From Flavobacterium rivuli WB 3.3-2 = DSM 21788 (GTDB taxonomy: Bacteria > Bacteroidota > Bacteroidia > Flavobacteriales > Flavobacteriaceae): a DNA stretch of 64,000 nt. The notes under the pieces are model-generated. The model did not search any database, had not been told where the DNA came from, and saw only the letters and a program-made list of their open reading frames with translations. The translations under genes were made by a program, and so were the position numbers. The DNA lies in contig NZ_KB899966.1 of assembly GCF_000378485.1 (NCBI RefSeq), positions 310,001-374,000 of the forward strand, read 5' to 3'. This document shows, one piece after another, positions 1 through 9,750 of the stretch (position 1 is the first letter of the stretch; every line of letters starts with the position of its first letter).

Positions 1-84
1 GCCCATTACGCTTGCGGCCTTTTCAAACTGGTTCTTAACGTTTTCATACATTCCCGTCTTGCGGGGTTTCGCAGTTGTTGCCAT
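1..84 (-). CDS. N-terminal fragment, possibly Glu/Leu/Phe/Val dehydrogenase (window edge)
   Basis: The minus strand opens with an ATG at 84-82 and stays open for 28 codons to the window edge, so only the amino terminus is present. The peptide begins MATTAKPRKTGMYENV and goes on with NQFEKAAS. This basic, threonine-rich start followed by MYENV..QF..AA resembles, from memory, the start of glutamate dehydrogenases of Bacteroidota. No catalytic region is visible, so the family is a guess. It is divergent from the next gene, with about 330 bases of AT-rich sequence between them. Confidence 0.4.
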   Translation of the reverse strand, partial: MATTAKPRKTGMYENVKNQFEKAASVMG

Positions 85-352
85 AATTATTAAATTACAA
101 CTAAGTTTTAAAAAGGTTGTTGGTACTTAAATGCAATACAAATATAATAACTTATTTCATTCAAATTATTAAATTTGCAAAAAATAAAGAGATAAACTAA
201 GATTGCTATAATTTTACATTTTATTAACAGCTTTTTGCTAACTATATCATAAATAAATTATTTGCAATCCTTTAACATTTAAGCATATAATCACGCCTCA
301 TAACCTGTTTAAAACTATACTTTAACTGTAATAATGTTTACTACGTTTTTGG

Positions 353-360
353 TATATTTG
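353..360 (+). promoter_or_regulatory. -7 promoter element TATATTTG
   Basis: TATATTTG matches the Bacteroidota -7 consensus TAnnTTTG and lies 53 bases before the ATG of the MBL-rhodanese gene. No clear TTTG sits about 19 bases upstream, so only the -7 half is supported. The rest of 85-352 is AT-rich and holds no gene that I can see. Confidence 0.5.
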
Positions 361-413
361 CAACAACTTACGGTAAAGCTACTAAAGTTTACCTTAGTAT
401 TAACTACACAACT

Positions 414-1820
414 ATGAAAATTGAGCAAATATATACCGGCTGCATAGCGCAGGCGGCTTACTATCTGGAAAGTAACGGCGAAGCAGCCATTTTTGACCCA
501 CTACGTGAAGTGCAGCCTTATATTGACAAAGCTACTAAAGATAACGCCACCATAAAATACATTTTTGAAACGCACTTTCATGCCGATTTTGTTTCGGGGC
601 ATTTAGACCTTTCGCAAAAAACTGGTGCACAAATTATTTACGGCCCTACTGCGGCACCTGCTTTTAAAGCTACTATTGCTACCGACGGGCAGGAATTTAA
701 ACTGGGCAACTATACCATTAAAGCTATACACACCCCGGGCCATACACTTGAGAGTACCTGTTATTTGCTACTTAACGAAACCGGAAAGATTCATGCCGTT
801 ATTACAGGAGACACCCTGTTTATAGGCGATGTAGGCCGACCGGACCTTGCACAGTCATTAAGCAGCGACTTAACTCAGGAACTGCTGGCGTCTTACTTAT
901 ACGATTCACTTAGAAATAAGATAATGGTTTTGCCGGATGACGTTATAGTATATCCAAGCCACGGCGCAGGCAGCTCTTGCGGCAAAAACCTAAGTAAAGA
1001 AACTACAGATACACTGGGCAACCAGAAAAAAATAAACTATGCCCTGCGTGCCGACATGACACGTGATGAATTTATTGACGAATTACTGGACGGCCTGGGC
1101 AGCCCGCCGGCTTATTTTCCTCAAAATGTACTTATGAACAGCCAGGGCTACCAAAGCCTTGATACTGTTTTAGCAAACGGCTCTAAAGCCCTTACCCCTG
1201 CCGAACTTGAAGCTATTGCTACCACTACAGATGCTCTTATTCTTGATGTAAGGCATGAAAATGATTTTATAGAGCAACATATACCCGGCTCAATTTTTAT
1301 TGGCCTTAACGGCGGGTTTGCCCCTTGGGTAGGTGCCTTAATTATGGATGTTAAGCAGCCATTACTGCTGATAACGCCAGAAGGAAAGGAAGCAGAAACC
1401 GTTACCCGTCTTGCCCGTGTAGGGTTTGATAATACCCTTGGCTATTTAGATGGTGGTATTGAAGCATGGAAAGCCGCAGGTTTTGAAACCGACAGCATAC
1501 AATCTGTATCGCCGGAAGCGTTTGCGGAAGCATTTAACGAGGACACCTTAGTGGTAGATTCCCGTAAACCGGGCGAGTTTGATGGTGGGCACGTTGTAAA
1601 TGCCATAAATATTCCGCTTGATTTTGTAAACGAACAGCTTGCAGAAGTTCCTAAAGATAAAGAATTTTACATTCATTGTGCAGGTGGTTACAGATCTGTA
1701 ATTATGATATCTATACTTAAAGCCCGTGGCTATCATAACATGATAAATGTAGAGAAGGGTTTTGGCGGAATTAAGGGCACATCTATAGGTACAACCACCA
1801 GCCAGGCTACATCGTTATAA
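414..1820 (+). CDS. MBL-fold hydrolase fused to two rhodanese domains (persulfide dioxygenase-like)
   Basis: A 468-residue cytoplasmic protein without a signal peptide. The first half is a metallo-beta-lactamase fold: the metal motif THFHADFVSGH is near residues 52-62 and GDTLFIGDVGRPDL near 139. This pattern is typical of ETHE1/Blh-type persulfide dioxygenases. Two rhodanese domains follow. The first (about 275-360) has no cysteine in its loop and is probably structural. The second (about 375-460) has an active-site loop HCAGGYRS. The expected role is oxidation or transfer of sulfane sulfur in sulfide detoxification. The domain order matches the known MBL-rhodanese fusion family; the exact substrate is inferred. 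It is monocistronic, with its own -7 element upstream. Confidence 0.9.
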   Translation: MKIEQIYTGCIAQAAYYLESNGEAAIFDPLREVQPYIDKATKDNATIKYIFETHFHADFVSGHLDLSQKTGAQIIYGPTAAPAFKATIATDGQEFKLGNYTIKAIHTPGHTLESTCYLLLNETGKIHAVITGDTLFIGDVGRPDLAQSLSSDLTQELLASYLYDSLRNKIMVLPDDVIVYPSHGAGSSCGKNLSKETTDTLGNQKKINYALRADMTRDEFIDELLDGLGSPPAYFPQNVLMNSQGYQSLDTVLANGSKALTPAELEAIATTTDALILDVRHENDFIEQHIPGSIFIGLNGGFAPWVGALIMDVKQPLLLITPEGKEAETVTRLARVGFDNTLGYLDGGIEAWKAAGFETDSIQSVSPEAFAEAFNEDTLVVDSRKPGEFDGGHVVNAINIPLDFVNEQLAEVPKDKEFYIHCAGGYRSVIMISILKARGYHNMINVEKGFGGIKGTSIGTTTSQATSL

Positions 1821-1870
1821 TTATCTTTCAAAAAAATACTGTAATACTATAAACCCGTGCTGTATTTTAA

Positions 1871-1878
1871 TACTTTTG
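1871..1878 (+). promoter_or_regulatory. -7 promoter element TACTTTTG
   Basis: TACTTTTG fits TAnnTTTG and lies 30 bases before the ATG of the TlpA-like gene, in the 87-base gap after the MBL-rhodanese gene. No strong -33 motif is seen. Confidence 0.5.
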
Positions 1879-1907
1879 CACATCATAAAAAATAAACAAA
1901 CATAAAG

Positions 1908-3080
1908 ATGAAAAGAATAGCATTATTTCTGGCAGCGGCAGCTTTAGTTGTGTCTTGCAAAAACCTGGCAGAAAATGAATTTGAAGTTACCGGTAAAGTA
2001 GATGCTTCGCTTGAAGGTAAAAAAGTGTTTTTAGAAAAACAAGGCGGTATGATGGGCTTTACAGCTATAGATACTGCAGTAGTAAAAGATGGTAAATTTA
2101 CATTTAAAGATACTACATCGGCTCCTGCTATACATTTTATAAGCGTTGAAGGCAAACCTGAGAAACTTAACTTTATACTTGAGCCGGGTGCTATTGATAT
2201 TAATGTAGATAAAGATACTCTTTATAAATCTACAACAGGTGGTACTTACAACAACGATAAACTGGAAGAGTTTAAACAGATAAGCTACAAAATGTACAAA
2301 AAAAGCGATAAATTCCAGAAGGATAATACCGCTAAGTACGAAGCTGCTGCTAAAATAAATGATACTGTTACCATAAACAAACTTAGTAAAGACAGGCTAG
2401 CCATTACTAAAGACTGGGAAGGCCAGTTAGTAGACTTTATTAAAAAGAACCCTAAAGCATACTGCGATGTAATTGTTCTTGGACAAATTGCACAAATGGG
2501 TGTTAAGAAAATAGAAGAGGTAAAAGTATTATTTGATGGCCTTGACCCTGTTGTTAAAAACACTAAAGAAGGAAAACAGATATCTGATTACTTTAAAAAA
2601 CTGGAAGAAGATAAAAAAACCGCAGCTGCTGTACAACAGGAGCCGGCCGGAGCTTTAAAAATAGGCGACGTTGCCCCTGATTTTTCTGCTGCTACACCAG
2701 ATGGAAAACAGCTTTCTTTAAAACAGTCATTAGGCAAAGTAACTATCGTAGACTTTTGGGCATCATGGTGCAAACCATGCAGGGCAGAAAACCCTAACGT
2801 AGTAGCTTTATATAATGAGCTACATGCTAAAGGCCTTAACATTATAGGTGTATCTCTTGACAAAGAAGCAGGCAAATGGAAAGAAGCCATTGCTGCCGAT
2901 AAACTTACATGGAACCAGATATCTAACCTTAAATTTTGGGAAGACCCAATTGCTAAACAATATGGTGTAACAGGTATTCCTGCTACATTTATTCTTGATG
3001 CATCTGGTAAAATTGTTGCAAAAGATTTAAGAGGCGCAGAACTTAAAGCTAAAGTAAGCGAACTTTTAGCAAGCAAGTAA
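1908..3080 (+). CDS. TlpA-like thiol-disulfide lipoprotein with DUF4369 domain
   Basis: A 390-residue exported lipoprotein. The signal ends in a lipobox, LVVSC, with cysteine 17, so it should be anchored to a membrane facing the periplasm. Residues 25-120 resemble the DUF4369 beta domain common in Bacteroidota thioredoxin-like lipoproteins. A helical linker follows, then an AhpC/TSA-TlpA thioredoxin fold from about 245 with the redox motif WASWCKPCR near residues 284-292 and the cis-proline segment TGIPATF. It probably reduces or isomerises disulfides of envelope proteins; its partner is not evident. It ends before a strong hairpin terminator and converges on purC. Confidence 0.88.
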   Translation: MKRIALFLAAAALVVSCKNLAENEFEVTGKVDASLEGKKVFLEKQGGMMGFTAIDTAVVKDGKFTFKDTTSAPAIHFISVEGKPEKLNFILEPGAIDINVDKDTLYKSTTGGTYNNDKLEEFKQISYKMYKKSDKFQKDNTAKYEAAAKINDTVTINKLSKDRLAITKDWEGQLVDFIKKNPKAYCDVIVLGQIAQMGVKKIEEVKVLFDGLDPVVKNTKEGKQISDYFKKLEEDKKTAAAVQQEPAGALKIGDVAPDFSAATPDGKQLSLKQSLGKVTIVDFWASWCKPCRAENPNVVALYNELHAKGLNIIGVSLDKEAGKWKEAIAADKLTWNQISNLKFWEDPIAKQYGVTGIPATFILDASGKIVAKDLRGAELKAKVSELLASK

Positions 3081-3105
3081 TCTTCAAGATTCAAAATATA
3101 AAATA

Positions 3106-3137
3106 AAGCCTCCGCTACAACGGAGGCTTATTTTTTT
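3106..3137 (+). terminator. Rho-independent terminator
   Basis: A 9-bp perfect stem, AAGCCTCCG / CGGAGGCTT, with a 6-base loop is followed by seven T. It lies 26 bases after the TlpA-like stop codon. Confidence 0.9.
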
Positions 3138-3142
3138 GCATT

Positions 3143-3169
3143 AAAAAACCCACTTTTCAAGTGGGTTTT
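3143..3169 (-). terminator. Rho-independent terminator of purC
   Basis: The stem AAAACCCAC / GTGGGTTTT with a 7-base loop runs into six T when read on the minus strand. It serves purC. The two convergent genes thus have separate, back-to-back terminators. Confidence 0.85.
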
Positions 3170-3186
3170 GCATTTATAAGTGTAGA

Positions 3187-4143
3187 TTACTTGTTTAAAT
3201 AAGCAAGTACATTTTTTTCTATACGCTCGTGAATGTTTGTAATATCTGCCTTGCCAAACTTTTCTCCTATTATGTTTTCATAAAGCTCTATATAACGTTC
3301 AGATACTGTTTCTATATACTCATCTGTCATTTCCGGTATCTGTTGGCCTTCTTTCCCCTGAAAATCGTTAGCAATAAGCCACTGCCTTACAAACTCTTTA
3401 CTTAATTGTTTTTGGGTTTCGCCGTTGTTCTGGCGTTGCTGGTAGCCTTCGGCATAAAAATAACGTGAAGAATCGGGCGTGTGTATCTCATCGATCAAAA
3501 CAATCTTGCCGTCTTTAGTTTTACCAAATTCATACTTGGTATCAACAAGTATCAGTCCACGCGATGCCGCGATCTCTGTACCTCTCTGAAACAAGGCACG
3601 GGTATATTTTTCTAACACTAAATAATCTTCTTCAGATACGATACCATTAGTTAGTATCGCTTCACGAGAAATATCTACGTCATGCTCGCCAAAATCAGCT
3701 TTAGTAGTAGGTGTAATTATAGGCGACGGAAATTTATCATTTTCCTTTAAGCCTTCTACAAGCTCTACACCACATAGCACTCTTTTACCGGCAGCATATT
3801 CACGTGCAGAGTGTCCGCTAAGGTAACCGCGAATAACCATCTCAACTTTAAACGGCTCACACAAATGGCCTACAGCAACATTAGGATCGGGAGTGTCAAT
3901 AAGCCAGTTAGGCACTACATCTTCCGTAAGGCGCATAAACTTAGTGGCAATCTGGTTTAATATCTGCCCTTTGTAAGGTATACCTTTTGGCATTACTACA
4001 TCAAAAGCACTAAGCCTGTCGGTAGCCACCATAATAAGCAGCTCATCGTTAATATTATATACTTCCCTAACCTTACCGCGGTAAACAGATTTTTGTCCCG
4101 GAAAATTAAAATCGGTAGTTGTAATCGTGTTGTTTTGTGACAT
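3187..4143 (-). CDS. purC: Phosphoribosylaminoimidazole-succinocarboxamide synthase
   Basis: SAICAR synthetase, 318 residues, joins CAIR and aspartate with ATP in purine biosynthesis. The nucleotide-binding start [12 protein letters not shown], the segment [16 protein letters not shown], the block [18 protein letters not shown] and the acidic [15 protein letters not shown] are all typical of the family. The ATG at 4143 (MSQNN) was chosen over an in-frame upstream start at 4221, because the upstream 26 residues are not family-like and a TATTTTTG promoter element lies at 4175-4182, between the two starts. It converges on the TlpA-like gene and has its own terminator. It is a single-gene unit, not part of a pur operon here. 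Confidence 0.95.
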   Translation of the reverse strand: MSQNNTITTTDFNFPGQKSVYRGKVREVYNINDELLIMVATDRLSAFDVVMPKGIPYKGQILNQIATKFMRLTEDVVPNWLIDTPDPNVAVGHLCEPFKVEMVIRGYLSGHSAREYAAGKRVLCGVELVEGLKENDKFPSPIITPTTKADFGEHDVDISREAILTNGIVSEEDYLVLEKYTRALFQRGTEIAASRGLILVDTKYEFGKTKDGKIVLIDEIHTPDSSRYFYAEGYQQRQNNGETQKQLSKEFVRQWLIANDFQGKEGQQIPEMTDEYIETVSERYIELYENIIGEKFGKADITNIHERIEKNVLAYLNK

Positions 4144-4174
4144 GTGTTGTTTGTTGTTTTGCAGTTTAAGGATG

Positions 4175-4182
4175 CAAAAATA
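4175..4182 (-). promoter_or_regulatory. -7 promoter element of purC (TATTTTTG)
   Basis: Read on the minus strand, TATTTTTG matches TAnnTTTG and lies 32 bases upstream of the chosen purC ATG. It supports the shorter start. No convincing -33 motif was seen. Confidence 0.5.
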
Positions 4183-4330
4183 AGAAAGTTTATTCGAGAA
4201 TTTAAAAATTATATTTAGCACTCTAAATATGAAAAAAACTTAATCTATGCATTTAACTAAAAAGGAATCATTATAGCTTTTTTACTGAACCAAAAATAGC
4301 CGGTTTAAGCTTTTATTTTTTATGCAGGTA

Positions 4331-4476
4331 ATGTTAAACATTACAGAACAGGGTAAATACATCCACAAAAAGAAAGTTTAAAGCCATGATGCGAAAATGA
4401 ACAAATTAAAAAATTTAAAATATTACATTTTCCTGTCTAAATATAATGTATTAATATCCTGTAATGTATTTAACAT
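4331..4476. repeat. Imperfect long inverted repeat (MITE-like or large hairpin)
   Basis: The left arm at 4331-4362 starts ATGTTAAACATTACAG and ends GGTAAATACAT. The right arm at 4446-4476, reverse-complemented, starts ATGTTAAATACATTACAGG and ends TTAATACAT. Arms of about 31 bases with a few mismatches enclose about 83 AT-rich bases with no coding potential. It lies in the 498-base gap between purC and tamB. No clear target-site duplication is visible, so it could be a decayed miniature element or a regulatory hairpin. Nothing else is recognisable in the gap. Confidence 0.5.
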
Positions 4477-4641
4477 CTGGGTAAATAATTAGGTAAGCAT
4501 TAAATTTAACACATTATACAACACTAGTTGTTAAGATAATATTAACAATTTAAGATTAATTACATGCGCTGTTAAAACTCTAATTTTTTTTGGCAAAACT
4601 TTAAAATACTACTGTTAAAATTATATCTATTTTTAACCTTA

Positions 4642-7600
4642 ATGAACGCAAAACTAAAAAAGTATTTACGCAAGACCATTAAAGTAGTCCTATGGATAAT
4701 AGGATCGGTAATTGCATTGTTTCTGTTACTTGTTTTATTACTACAGGTTCCTTATGTGCAAAATATTGTTAAAGATAAGGCTGTCAGTTATCTGGAAGGC
4801 AAAATTGGCACCGAGGTAAAAATTGGCCGTATAGAAATTGGCTTGCCTAAAAAGGTAATTCTCGAAGGAGTTTATTTTGCAGGTCAAAATGGCGACACCC
4901 TTATTGCAGGCGATAAACTGGCTGTTGATATTAGCCTGATGAAGCTATTAGACAACGAAGTTGAGATCAATTCTATAAATCTGGAAGGAATTACTGCCAA
5001 TGTAAGCCGTAATAAAGACTCAGTTTTTAACTTTGACTACATTATAAAGGCATTTGATAGTGGCAAACCGAAAGACACCACCGGCGCCCCGATGAAATTT
5101 TCTATCGAAAAAATTAACCTCGACCGCGTTCGATTGACCTTTAACGATGATATTTCTAAAAATTATGTAACTGCAAATATCACTCATTTTGATACCCGCA
5201 TAAAAACTTTCGACCTTGACAAAATGGAGTTCGAAGTACCTAAGGTAAACCTTGATGGGCTTAAAGTAAAACTCAAACAGGGGATGATCGCAGAAATTGC
5301 CCAAAACACTCAAAAGGCCGCCGAAGAAGCTTCTAAAAAACCAGACCTAAAACTTAAGCTGGGAGAAATTTCGCTTGCCAATATAGATATAGGCTATGAT
5401 AATGAAGGCAGCAGGCTTGACACCGGCATTACCCTGAAAAAGTTAGTGGTAGATGTAAATACGGTAGACCTTAAAACGCAATTAATCGACCTTAAAAGTA
5501 TAGAACTTAACGGGCTTAAAGGCCAGTTGGCTTTTGGGAAATTCGAGAAAAAAGTACAGGAAGCGTTGCCGGAACAAAGCACTGCCGTGCAACAGGCACA
5601 ATGGAAGTTTAAGCTGGGTACGACCGATATAAGCGATGTAGCATTTAAATTTGACGATGAAAATTCGGTACCAGTTGCAAAAGGCATCGATTATAAACAC
5701 CTTGACTTATCTAACGTTAACTTAGCCGCTAAAGATCTTTCTTATGGCCCGGAGGGTATTTCGGGTAATATAAGCAAGTTTAGCATGGCCGATAAAAGCG
5801 GTGTCGATATTAAGGAGCTACGCACTAATTTTAGCTATACGCCTAAGGGTGCATCGCTTAAAGACCTGTACCTGGAAACGCCAAATACATTGGTTAAAGA
5901 CCAGATAATAGTTGGCTACCCATCGCTCGATGCGGTTTCTAAAAACATAGGTAGCCTGTCGCTTAACGCAAATCTTGATAACAGCAAAATAGGCTTTAAA
6001 GATGTGCTGTTGTTTGTACCTACACTTGCTAATACTGCCCCTTTTAAGGGTAATCCCAACGGAAGCCTTTTTATTAACAGCCGTGTAGAAGGCTTAGTAA
6101 GCGACCTTACTATTGGCAACCTCGAAGTTCGCGGTATTGGTACAACCGTTATTGCTGCAAGTGGGCGTATAAAAGGGTTACCCGATGTAAAAACTGCATA
6201 TTTTGACCTTAATGTGCGCGAATTTAAATCTACAGCTAAAGATATTAATACCTTTCTGCCACCAGGAACGTTGCCTGCTAATTTTCAGTTGCCTCCGGGA
6301 ATTTCGGCGAAAGCCAATTTTAAAGGTACCTTTAATAATTTTAATACCACCTTAAACCTTGCCAGCAGCTACGGCAATGCAAAAATAAAAGGACTGTTTG
6401 ACCAAAGCCGTAAAGGCCATGAAAGATATGATGCCGATGTTGATGTTGCCAATTTTGATGTAGGCAAGCTGCTTAAAAATGATTCTATAGGTAAAATAAC
6501 CATTAAAGCACATGTAAAAGGTACCGGACTTGACCCTAAAACAGCCAATGCCAAACTAATAGGTAAAGTTATTAAAGCTGAATACAACGGCTATACCTAT
6601 CGCGACCTTACCTTAAACGGCGCTATAAACAATGGTAAATTTAAAGCCGTGGCTAACATGAACGATCCTAACCTGGATTTTGACCTTAAGGCGGAAGGTG
6701 GATTTAAAGGCAAATACCCTAACGGAAAAATAAAACTTAATGTAGACATTGCCGACCTTGACAAACTTAACCTGCATGCCGGGCCCCTAAAACTGCGTGG
6801 TAACGTAGATGCTGATATTACCGATGCCAACCCCGATAACTTAAATGGCACCATAAGCATGCATAACTTTATGTTTGCCAACGAGAAAGAAGAATTTGCG
6901 TTAGACTCTGTTAACGTGGTTGCCGTTACCACTCCCGAAAAAAATTCTATTATACTAAAGTCACAAATCGCAAATGCTAAAATAGAAGGTAAATATAAAC
7001 TTACAGAGCTGCCTGCGGCACTACAGGCTACTATTGCAAAATATTATAATACTGCAAAAACAGCACCTAAAAAACCTACTACACCACAACGTGTAGCGTT
7101 TGATATCCGTGTTGATAACGACCCGATATTGTATAAACTGATGCCTCAAATTACACGTTTAGAGCCAATAGACATTAAAGGAAGGTACAATAGCGAGGGC
7201 GACACACTGATTATAAGTGCGTTAATACCAAGAGTTGTGTATGGCGCAAACACCATAAGCGGTGTTATAATTAATGCCGAAGCAAAAGATACTGCATTGG
7301 TATATTCTGTAAAGATAGATGGCGTAGAGAACGAACAGTTTCAGTTAGCAACTACCACTTTAAGCGGCGATGTAAAAGACAACATTGTGCGTTACAAGCT
7401 TGAAATAGAAGACCGCAAGAAAAAACAGCAGTACATGCTTGCAGGCCAGATGAAAGCTGTAGATGGCAATACCGAAATTATTCTTGACCCAGACGGGCTT
7501 ATGCTTAATTATGATGCATGGACAATTGCCAAGGATAACCTTATCCGTTTTGGGGCGGGTGGTTTATATGCCAATAACTTCGAGATGAGTAATGACGGAG

Positions 7601-9750
7601 GGTCTATTAAGCTGCAATCAGAATCAGAAGCTGCAAATGCGCCACTTAATGTAGCCCTGGATAACTTTCAGATAGAAACCATAACAAACATGGTTCAGAA
7701 GGAAGAAAGCAAATTTAAGGGTACCATAAACGGTACGGCAAATGTAAAAAACCTTACTACCTCTCCCCTGTTTACTGCCGATCTTGACATTACAAATTTT
7801 GCGGTAAGCAAAGATACCGTAGGCGAGATTAAAATTAAGGTCAATAATAATGTGGCGAATACCTACGCAGCAAACGTAAGCATTACCGGCCACGGTAATC
7901 AGGTAAACCTCGATGGTAACTACAATACTGAGGGCAGTAGCTTTGATATGGATCTTACTATCGAAAAACTAAATATTGCCAGCCTGCAGGCATTTACATT
8001 TGGGCAGCTTAAAGACGGTAATGGCTACCTTAATGGTAATTTTGAAATCAACGGTACCGTAAAAGATCCCAATGTTATAGGCGATCTTAAATTTAATGAT
8101 GTAGCCTTCAGGGTAACGCAGCTTAACTCTTATTTTAAGGGTATAAACAAGAACATAAGCTTTACAGATACCGGTATTGTTATGAACCAGTTTGCCATTG
8201 AAGACGAGAAAAACAACCAGCTTGTTATAGACGGTACCATTGCCACGACTGATTACAGGGAGTTTGGCTTTAACCTTAACGTAAAAGCAGAGAACTTTAG
8301 GGCAATAAACTCTAAAGCTACAGATAACGACTTTTATTATGGCGACCTGTTTATTGATGCCGACCTGAATATTAAAGGTACTATGGCAAGCCCGGTGGTT
8401 AACGGTGACCTTAAAATAAATGAGGACACAAAATTTAGCGTGGCGCTGCCACAGCAGGATCCGTCTATTGCAGACAGGGATGGTATTGTAGAGTTTGTAG
8501 ATGAAGATAACATTGAGGACCTGGAACGCCTTAAGATAGAAGAAGCCGTTAACAAAGTTCAGGCTACAGGTATAGATGTATCTGTAAACATAGAGATCGT
8601 AAAAGAAGCCGAACTTAACCTGATCATTGATAAGGGTAATGGCGATTTTTTACAACTTAAAGGCGAAGCCCAACTTACAGGCGGTATAGACGCATCGGGT
8701 AAAACAACCCTTACCGGCCGTTATGAGTTTAGCGAAGGTTCGTACCAAATGACCTTTAACTTCCTAAAACGTAAGTTTGACATCGAAGCCGGAAGCTACA
8801 TTTTATGGACAGGTGAACCTACAGATGCTACTATTGACATTTCTGCGGTATATAAAACAGAAACTGCTCCAATAGATCTTGTTAGTGATCAGACAGGAAC
8901 ATTGGACAGAAATATTTTTAAACAAAAAATCCCGTTTAACACGGTTCTAAAAATGGAAGGCGAATTGCTTAAACCGCAATTATCTTTTGATATCGTTATT
9001 CCAGAAGGCAACTATAATGTATCGACCACAGTTATTAACACTACGAATACAAAGCTGGAGCAACTGCGCCAGCAACCGTCTGAACTTAATAAACAGGTAT
9101 TTGCCCTGTTACTATTAAACCGCTTTATTGGCGAAAATCCATTCTCAAGCGAGGCTGGAGGCACGAGTACAGAGTCGTTGGCAAGGCAGAGTGTTAGTAA
9201 GATACTAAGCGAGCAGCTTAACAACCTTGCGGCTAATCTTGTAAGTGGTGTAGAACTTAACTTTGACCTTGAAAGCAGCGACAGCTACACCACTGGCCAA
9301 CAGGAAAACCGTACCGACCTTAATGTGGGCGTATCTAAGCAACTCCTGAATGACAGGCTTAAGGTTACTGTGGGCAGTAGTTTTGGCCTTGAAGGACAAC
9401 AAGCAAACGAGCAAACTACAAATATTGCAGGAGACGTATCATTAGACTACCAGTTAACAAAAGATGGCCGTTATATGATAAGGGCATACCGCAAAAACGA
9501 ATACCAGGTTGCGTTGCAGGGCCAGGTGGTAGAAACAGGGGTTGGTTTTATAATTACAATGGATTATAACAAATTCCGTGAGCTGTTCCACAGGAGCCAG
9601 GAAGAAAGAGAAATGCTTGCCCGCGAAAGAGAACGTAAGCAACGTGTTAAAGAAGAAGAAGAAAAAGCTAAAACAGAAAAGACTGAAGCTGAACGTAAAA
9701 AAGCCGAAGAAGACAGATTACCGCCAAATAGTACAAAAAATGACAAATAA
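4642..9750 (+). CDS. tamB: TamB-family translocation and assembly module protein
   Basis: A 1702-residue envelope protein. It has a basic start and one transmembrane helix at about residues 14-37 (VVLWIIGSVIALFLLLVL), then a very long series of beta-rich AsmA/TamB-type repeats. The carboxy-terminal DUF490/TamB region lies at about 1280-1640. The last 45 residues are a highly charged coiled coil rich in E, K and R. TamB proteins bridge inner and outer membrane and help assemble outer-membrane proteins or carry lipids. The next gene overlaps its end by 11 bases and encodes an Omp85-type lipoprotein, so the two are clearly coupled. The length is normal for Bacteroidota TamB. Confidence 0.92.
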   Translation: MNAKLKKYLRKTIKVVLWIIGSVIALFLLLVLLLQVPYVQNIVKDKAVSYLEGKIGTEVKIGRIEIGLPKKVILEGVYFAGQNGDTLIAGDKLAVDISLMKLLDNEVEINSINLEGITANVSRNKDSVFNFDYIIKAFDSGKPKDTTGAPMKFSIEKINLDRVRLTFNDDISKNYVTANITHFDTRIKTFDLDKMEFEVPKVNLDGLKVKLKQGMIAEIAQNTQKAAEEASKKPDLKLKLGEISLANIDIGYDNEGSRLDTGITLKKLVVDVNTVDLKTQLIDLKSIELNGLKGQLAFGKFEKKVQEALPEQSTAVQQAQWKFKLGTTDISDVAFKFDDENSVPVAKGIDYKHLDLSNVNLAAKDLSYGPEGISGNISKFSMADKSGVDIKELRTNFSYTPKGASLKDLYLETPNTLVKDQIIVGYPSLDAVSKNIGSLSLNANLDNSKIGFKDVLLFVPTLANTAPFKGNPNGSLFINSRVEGLVSDLTIGNLEVRGIGTTVIAASGRIKGLPDVKTAYFDLNVREFKSTAKDINTFLPPGTLPANFQLPPGISAKANFKGTFNNFNTTLNLASSYGNAKIKGLFDQSRKGHERYDADVDVANFDVGKLLKNDSIGKITIKAHVKGTGLDPKTANAKLIGKVIKAEYNGYTYRDLTLNGAINNGKFKAVANMNDPNLDFDLKAEGGFKGKYPNGKIKLNVDIADLDKLNLHAGPLKLRGNVDADITDANPDNLNGTISMHNFMFANEKEEFALDSVNVVAVTTPEKNSIILKSQIANAKIEGKYKLTELPAALQATIAKYYNTAKTAPKKPTTPQRVAFDIRVDNDPILYKLMPQITRLEPIDIKGRYNSEGDTLIISALIPRVVYGANTISGVIINAEAKDTALVYSVKIDGVENEQFQLATTTLSGDVKDNIVRYKLEIEDRKKKQQYMLAGQMKAVDGNTEIILDPDGLMLNYDAWTIAKDNLIRFGAGGLYANNFEMSNDGGSIKLQSESEAANAPLNVALDNFQIETITNMVQKEESKFKGTINGTANVKNLTTSPLFTADLDITNFAVSKDTVGEIKIKVNNNVANTYAANVSITGHGNQVNLDGNYNTEGSSFDMDLTIEKLNIASLQAFTFGQLKDGNGYLNGNFEINGTVKDPNVIGDLKFNDVAFRVTQLNSYFKGINKNISFTDTGIVMNQFAIEDEKNNQLVIDGTIATTDYREFGFNLNVKAENFRAINSKATDNDFYYGDLFIDADLNIKGTMASPVVNGDLKINEDTKFSVALPQQDPSIADRDGIVEFVDEDNIEDLERLKIEEAVNKVQATGIDVSVNIEIVKEAELNLIIDKGNGDFLQLKGEAQLTGGIDASGKTTLTGRYEFSEGSYQMTFNFLKRKFDIEAGSYILWTGEPTDATIDISAVYKTETAPIDLVSDQTGTLDRNIFKQKIPFNTVLKMEGELLKPQLSFDIVIPEGNYNVSTTVINTTNTKLEQLRQQPSELNKQVFALLLLNRFIGENPFSSEAGGTSTESLARQSVSKILSEQLNNLAANLVSGVELNFDLESSDSYTTGQQENRTDLNVGVSKQLLNDRLKVTVGSSFGLEGQQANEQTTNIAGDVSLDYQLTKDGRYMIRAYRKNEYQVALQGQVVETGVGFIITMDYNKFRELFHRSQEEREMLARERERKQRVKEEEEKAKTEKTEAERKKAEEDRLPPNSTKNDK

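Noticed and set aside
2588..3094. 168-codon open frame on the minus strand
   Set aside because: It is wholly antisense to the TlpA-like gene and has no family resemblance; the plus-strand protein explains the region.
9578..9739. Amino-terminal extension of TamL by 54 residues
   Set aside because: The extension is a lysine-rich frame shadow of the tamB coiled coil; the start at 9740 gives a correct lipoprotein signal.
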